Assembly (NCBI GenBank): GCA_039545295.1
Contig: BCIK01000010.1
Location: 186,001 to 250,000, forward strand
DNA: 64,000 nucleotides
Source: Udeniomyces pyricola
Lineage: Eukaryota > Basidiomycota > Tremellomycetes > Cystofilobasidiales > Mrakiaceae
Direction of reading: 5' to 3'
Part shown: piece by piece, positions 60,593 through 64,000 of the stretch
Position numbering within the stretch: position 1 is the first letter of the stretch
How the letters are laid out: each line of letters begins with the position of its first letter
Position numbers and translations under genes: made by a program
Notes under the pieces: model-generated
What the model saw: only the letters and a program-made list of their open reading frames with translations
The model's database searches: none
Told to the model about the DNA's origin: nothing

Positions 60593-60886
60593 GGTACGAG
60601 GGGATGAAGGTTGAGGCGTAGGGATGGGGAATGGATGAGTGCGGAGGGTTGTTGATGAGGGCAGCTCAGCTGGAGGATGATGCTCGATGAGTCGATATTC
60701 GATGCCTGGCTTGGCTCGCCCTTGCTGGATGAGATCATTCATCTAATTAACTTGCAGACAGGCCAGATTCCAGACGCGTCCTCCTTTGCCCGCCTTTGCG
60801 CGTCCAACCCGCCAGTCACCTGCTCACAGTCTACACCCGCTTCGACCACCAACCGACATAGCCTGCTCACCCCACTCACTCCACCC
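60593..60886. promoter_or_regulatory. short bidirectional promoter, PSO2 / PSF3
   Basis: The ATGs of a cross-link repair nuclease and a replicative-helicase subunit are 294 bases apart. Both reading frames stay open into this region for 150 bases (PSO2 side, ATG at 60742) and 210 bases (PSF3 side, ATG at 60677), so the starts could lie further out and overlap. Confidence 0.55.
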
Positions 60887-62084
60887 ATGGACAACGAAGA
60901 TTATTGGTCCATCGATGCCATCCTGGCCGACAACCAGGTCAGTCAATCCGCCCGAAACTCCCCTGCTATCGCCTAGTCCAAACCTATCCATCGACCTCCG
61001 ACTCGTCATTTCCCGTCGCGTCGCCTAGTCGCTCATCTCCTCACGCTTAAATCGATTCTCATACCAACCTACATCCCTTGCCTGACCACCTCCCCAGAAA
61101 CTCCCCTGTACGTTCAACCTAGATGTCCCAGGGCTGGGATACCTCGATGGCTCCGGTGACCCAGACGTGAGTCCTCGCCATTTGCCCTCACCCCTAGCAC
61201 GTCCTTCACTCAACTTGAACGCGTCTCACGCTTCCTACCTACTCCGCTTCCATCGTCGTCTCTCTCGAGTTCTCAGATCAAAGCTCTCACCAAGCTAGAG
61301 CTTCCCTTTTGGATCGGTCATACTCTCGCCGTCAACGAATTTGTCTCCTTCAACATCCCTCCGCCCTATTCGAATCGCGTCCGGAACGCCCTCAACGCCG
61401 AACCGAGGAGCGTCCGGCTGGGTGGCCTCGTCGGGAGCTTAGGTGGATGGTATGCATTTGGCGTCCGACTTGCTGCAGTGTGAGTACGCATACTCTCAGA
61501 GAGTAGAATGGTTCCTGGACACGGTCGAATGATCGAAGCTCATGGATGATCTGCCACTTACATGCATGTAATGCATTGGGACGTCCCCTTTCCTCCCTTT
61601 GACCTCATTCGTCTTCGTCTATTGGTATGGGCAGCCTCGATGATCCTCAAGCCATCGCACTGGTCAACACACTCGCAACGACGTTCCGGTTTCGTTTACC
61701 CGAGATTCAAGATCAGGCGCATCATGCCGCGTCCATTACGTCCCATTCTCAGGTCGGACTCGGTGGGGGCGGGGGCGAGTTTCGCGATGGCATGGAAGGA
61801 GAAGAGAGGGAGCGTGAGTCCGATACTGTCCTTTGTTCTTGTCCTTCTACTGCGTTGCCAAAGTTGCATGATCCGTGGCAGGATTTGGTGGTCATACCTC
61901 CACGGGCACCCAGGTGATGTGTCGGTCCGACCAGGACCGATTCGATTTAGAGGGCTGACCTCATTCGCTTCGATTGCCTCTCTTTTCAGTATTTGCCCTT
62001 GCCCAGGACTCTGCCCGTCGGATGAAGGCTTGGTACGATGGAGCGCCTGCTGGCTCAGTTGATATCAAGCGCTCGAGGGCATGA
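60887..62084 (+). CDS. PSF3: GINS complex subunit Psf3
   Basis: Psf3 is one of four GINS subunits, which with Cdc45 and Mcm2-7 form the replicative CMG helicase. ATG 60887 opens MDNEDYWSIDAILADNQ, the first family motif, followed by an intron with a GTCAGT donor at 60938. The next exons read KLPCTFNLDVPGLGYLDGSG with DPD, then IKALTKLELPFWIGHTLAVN and EFVSFNIPPPYSNRVRNALN, AEPRSVRLGGLVGSLGGWYA with FGVRLAAV, DDPQAIALVNTLATTFRFRL and PEIQDQAHHAASI. The last exon ends ALAQDSARRMKAWYDGAPAG with SVDIKRSRA and TGA at 62082-62084. At about 200 residues it matches the family length. A Gly-rich insertion (GLGGGGGEFRDGMEGEERE) precedes the last exon. An upstream in-frame ATG at 60677 would add 70 residues that do not look like Psf3, so I prefer the inner start. 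Confidence 0.9.
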
Positions 62085-62586
62085 TACTACCCTGTTGGAT
62101 GCTTACTTAGATTTTTGGTGATTCCGCATATATACCCTTCGATTTAATTTACCCCCTTTTATTGCCAGCGTCTCTGTTGTTGCGTTGTTTCCCGTGATCG
62201 AGATGGAGACGACATACATATAACTTGAGACTTGGGTACTCGGTGAGCTAGTTGAATAGAGGAATAAGAGTAGCTAAATAATAGTCGAATGTGCACTTGG
62301 TACTCATATGCACGTAGATGTACTTGATGGGTGGCAATGTGATATATTATGATCCACGTACGCGGTAACTACGTCACACGTACTATTAGCGGTCGTGTGC
62401 GCGCTCGATGACTGAACATCGAACAGTTCCCGACTCTGCGACCAAGCGGACGTGAGATGACGATGAAGCGCATTGTGCCGGCCAGGAGTTTCTTTCCTCT
62501 TTCCTCCTTCCTCTTTGTCCCTCTCGACCTCGGCTCCCTTCTGTGCACTCGTTTTCTCTCCAGCCCTCCCTCACTATATCTGTACC
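62085..62586. other. intergenic region between tandem plus-strand genes
   Basis: 502 bases with the PSF3 3' UTR and the promoter of the last gene. It is A/T-rich with several TACGT elements (for example ACGTACGCGG near 62357). No gene seen. Confidence 0.5.
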
Positions 62587-64000
62587 ATGAGAGTGTAGGT
62601 ATCTTTCTTCTCAACATGCTATCCCTGATACCGTTCCGCAAACTCCATGCTCTGCCATCTGACTTCGTTCTTGTCCGACAGAGCGACTACCCGCCAACGC
62701 ACCGGCCAGCAGCAGCAGTCGCAACCTTCCCTTCATCAGGCCTCGTCCACCGCTCGCCTTTCCCATAACGCTTCGTCAGCTAGCTTGCGACCTCAGTACT
62801 CATCCTCGAACTCCTCCGCCTCATTCCCAGCTTCCTCGGCTAGCTCGAGTTTATCGGCTGACACGGCCATCCCTCAAGTCCGCCACAACGCTGCGATCGG
62901 ACGGACGGATGCCGCCGGGGATGGCACCGGCTCGACGCTCAGGGCATCACCATCAACCACCAACGACCCCAAGATGAACCATCCCGACGTTCATCGTCGG
63001 ACGACCGACACTGGCTTGCCCATCTCCGTGGACGATGACGACGATGCACCTTACGAGAACGCGGGCGTAGAGGACGAGGACGAGGTGGGCTCCACGACCG
63101 GTTCGTTGGGAGGAGAAGCCGAGGACGAACTCCCTTGGCAGCACTACCTTCCTCTTCTATTTGTCGCTCTCCCGCTCCTCGGCGGAGCTTTGATTGGACG
63201 AGCAGATAGTTGGAGCGATGGGCTTGTGTTCCTGCTTGTCGGGTACTGGATGTGGTTCTTGATAAAAAGTGAGATCTTCGTCGTACTCTCCTCGTGCACA
63301 CGCGCATATACGCACGCGTCCGAGCTTCATCTACCGCCCCGCTTCCTTCCTCCCTTCTTCCTTAGCTTGCTTTACGGGCGAATAGCGGGTAAAAACGCTT
63401 GGAGCTTATAAACCCCCACTCATACATATACTGATACCCTCGTCTTTCGCTTCATCATCCAGCTCCGTGGGAACTCTATCACAGTTCGCTTCATCACCAT
63501 CTCCTGCATGCACCCAATCACTCCGCCGATACACCTCAATCCCGCGCCTACCTCCTCGCGCATACGAACCTCAACCAGAACCACAACGTTTACCTCGCAC
63601 TCACCCTAGCTGCGCCTGTTCTCGGCTCGCTTCTTCTTCACCTCACACGGATCTACGCCTTGTCCCCAGCGTCGTCGGAACGCTACATGAACACGTTCAA
63701 CATCCGTCTGTTCTTCTTTGCCTCCGCAATCAAGCCTGTTCTCACTGTCAAATCTGTCCTACTGGAACGCAACGTTGCGCTCAAGAGGGTGCTTGGAAGA
63801 CCCAAGGAGGACGAATGGGAGGGTTTGAGGCGGAAGATGGCGGTGCTGGAAAGTGAAGTCAAAGGGTTGAGAGATGACAAGGCGGAGAGGGTGGAGTTGG
63901 GCGAGTTGAGGGAAGAGTTGGGCGGGAGGGTCCTTGGAGACTTGGGCAAGGCAGTTCGAAGGCAGGAGAGGCGAGGAGAATTGACGAGGCTAAGTTTGAG
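62587..64000 (+). CDS. uncharacterised membrane protein with C-terminal coiled coil (runs off the window)
   Basis: I do not recognise a named family. The proposed start ATG 62587 (MRV) splices after eight bases to an acceptor at 62682, giving ATTRQRTGQQQQSQPSLHQA; an unspliced start at ATG 62647 is also possible. The N-terminal 130 residues are Ser-rich and then acidic (VEDEDEVGSTTGSLGGEAED). Two helices follow: YLPLLFVALPLLGGALIGR and WSDGLVFLLVGYWMWFLIK. An intron (donor GTGAGA near 63266) joins to TPWELYHSSLHHHLLHAPNH. A third helix NVYLALTLAAPVLGSLLLHL precedes YMNTFNIRLFFFASAIKPVL, an amphipathic segment, and the heptad-like WEGLRRKMAVLESEVKGLRD. It continues past base 64000. The architecture suggests an organelle membrane protein with a cytosolic coiled coil. 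Confidence 0.72.

Overview
The window is nuclear DNA from an intron-rich fungus, most likely a basidiomycete. Most genes carry several short introns (about 50-250 bases, GT...AG) and share long Ser/Thr/Pro-rich disordered stretches. The recognisable families (Dal5-type permease, Zn2Cys6 regulator, Ima1, Emg1, Psf3, Pso2, Spo11, Atg29) are fungal or eukaryotic housekeeping genes. I cannot name the species. There is no sign of operons, CRISPR, rRNA or tRNA genes, transposase or viral genes.

Layout: 0.3-3.8 kb, Dal5/allantoate-type MFS permease (+). 5.3-12.8 kb, large RhoGEF with DH, PH-like and coiled-coil parts (-). 13.2-15.7 kb, Ima1-type inner nuclear membrane protein (+). 16.4-19.2 kb, FAH-domain hydrolase (-). 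19.8-21.5 kb, EMG1/NEP1 (+). 23.1-24.2 kb, orphan disordered protein (-). 24.2-28.6 kb, gene-poor stretch with simple repeats. 28.6-29.5 kb, SPT4 (-). 30.8-33.4 kb, multi-pass membrane protein, possibly a 7TM receptor (-). 34.3-36.2 kb, TPR/RPAP3-C protein (+). 37.1-41.5 kb, Zn2Cys6 transcription factor (+). 43.1-46.8 kb, SV2-like MFS transporter (-). 47.7-51.5 kb, SPO11 (+). 51.7-53.0 kb, Ser-rich orphan (-). 53.2-55.2 kb, ATG29 (+). 56.2-60.6 kb, PSO2/SNM1 nuclease (-). 60.9-62.1 kb, GINS subunit PSF3 (+). 62.6 kb to the edge, partial membrane protein (+).

Genes were assembled by eye: matching reading frames were joined across GT...AG junctions, using conserved motifs as guides. The outer ends of FAHD, SPT4, the second MFS gene, SPO11, the Ser-rich orphan, PSO2 and the last gene are uncertain. 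The genes do not form a pathway cluster. Several concern the genome itself (SPO11, PSO2, PSF3, SPT4, IMA1), but this looks like ordinary fungal gene order. Short divergent promoters separate RhoGEF/IMA1, FAHD/EMG1, the Ser-rich orphan/ATG29 and PSO2/PSF3.

The most unusual sequence-level features are very long C or G homopolymers (often C on the sense strand of introns), an assembly gap inside a poly-A run, a presequence-like frame upstream of the FAHD start that has no ATG, and repeats placed directly in 5' leaders. I did not find a convincing undescribed multi-gene system.
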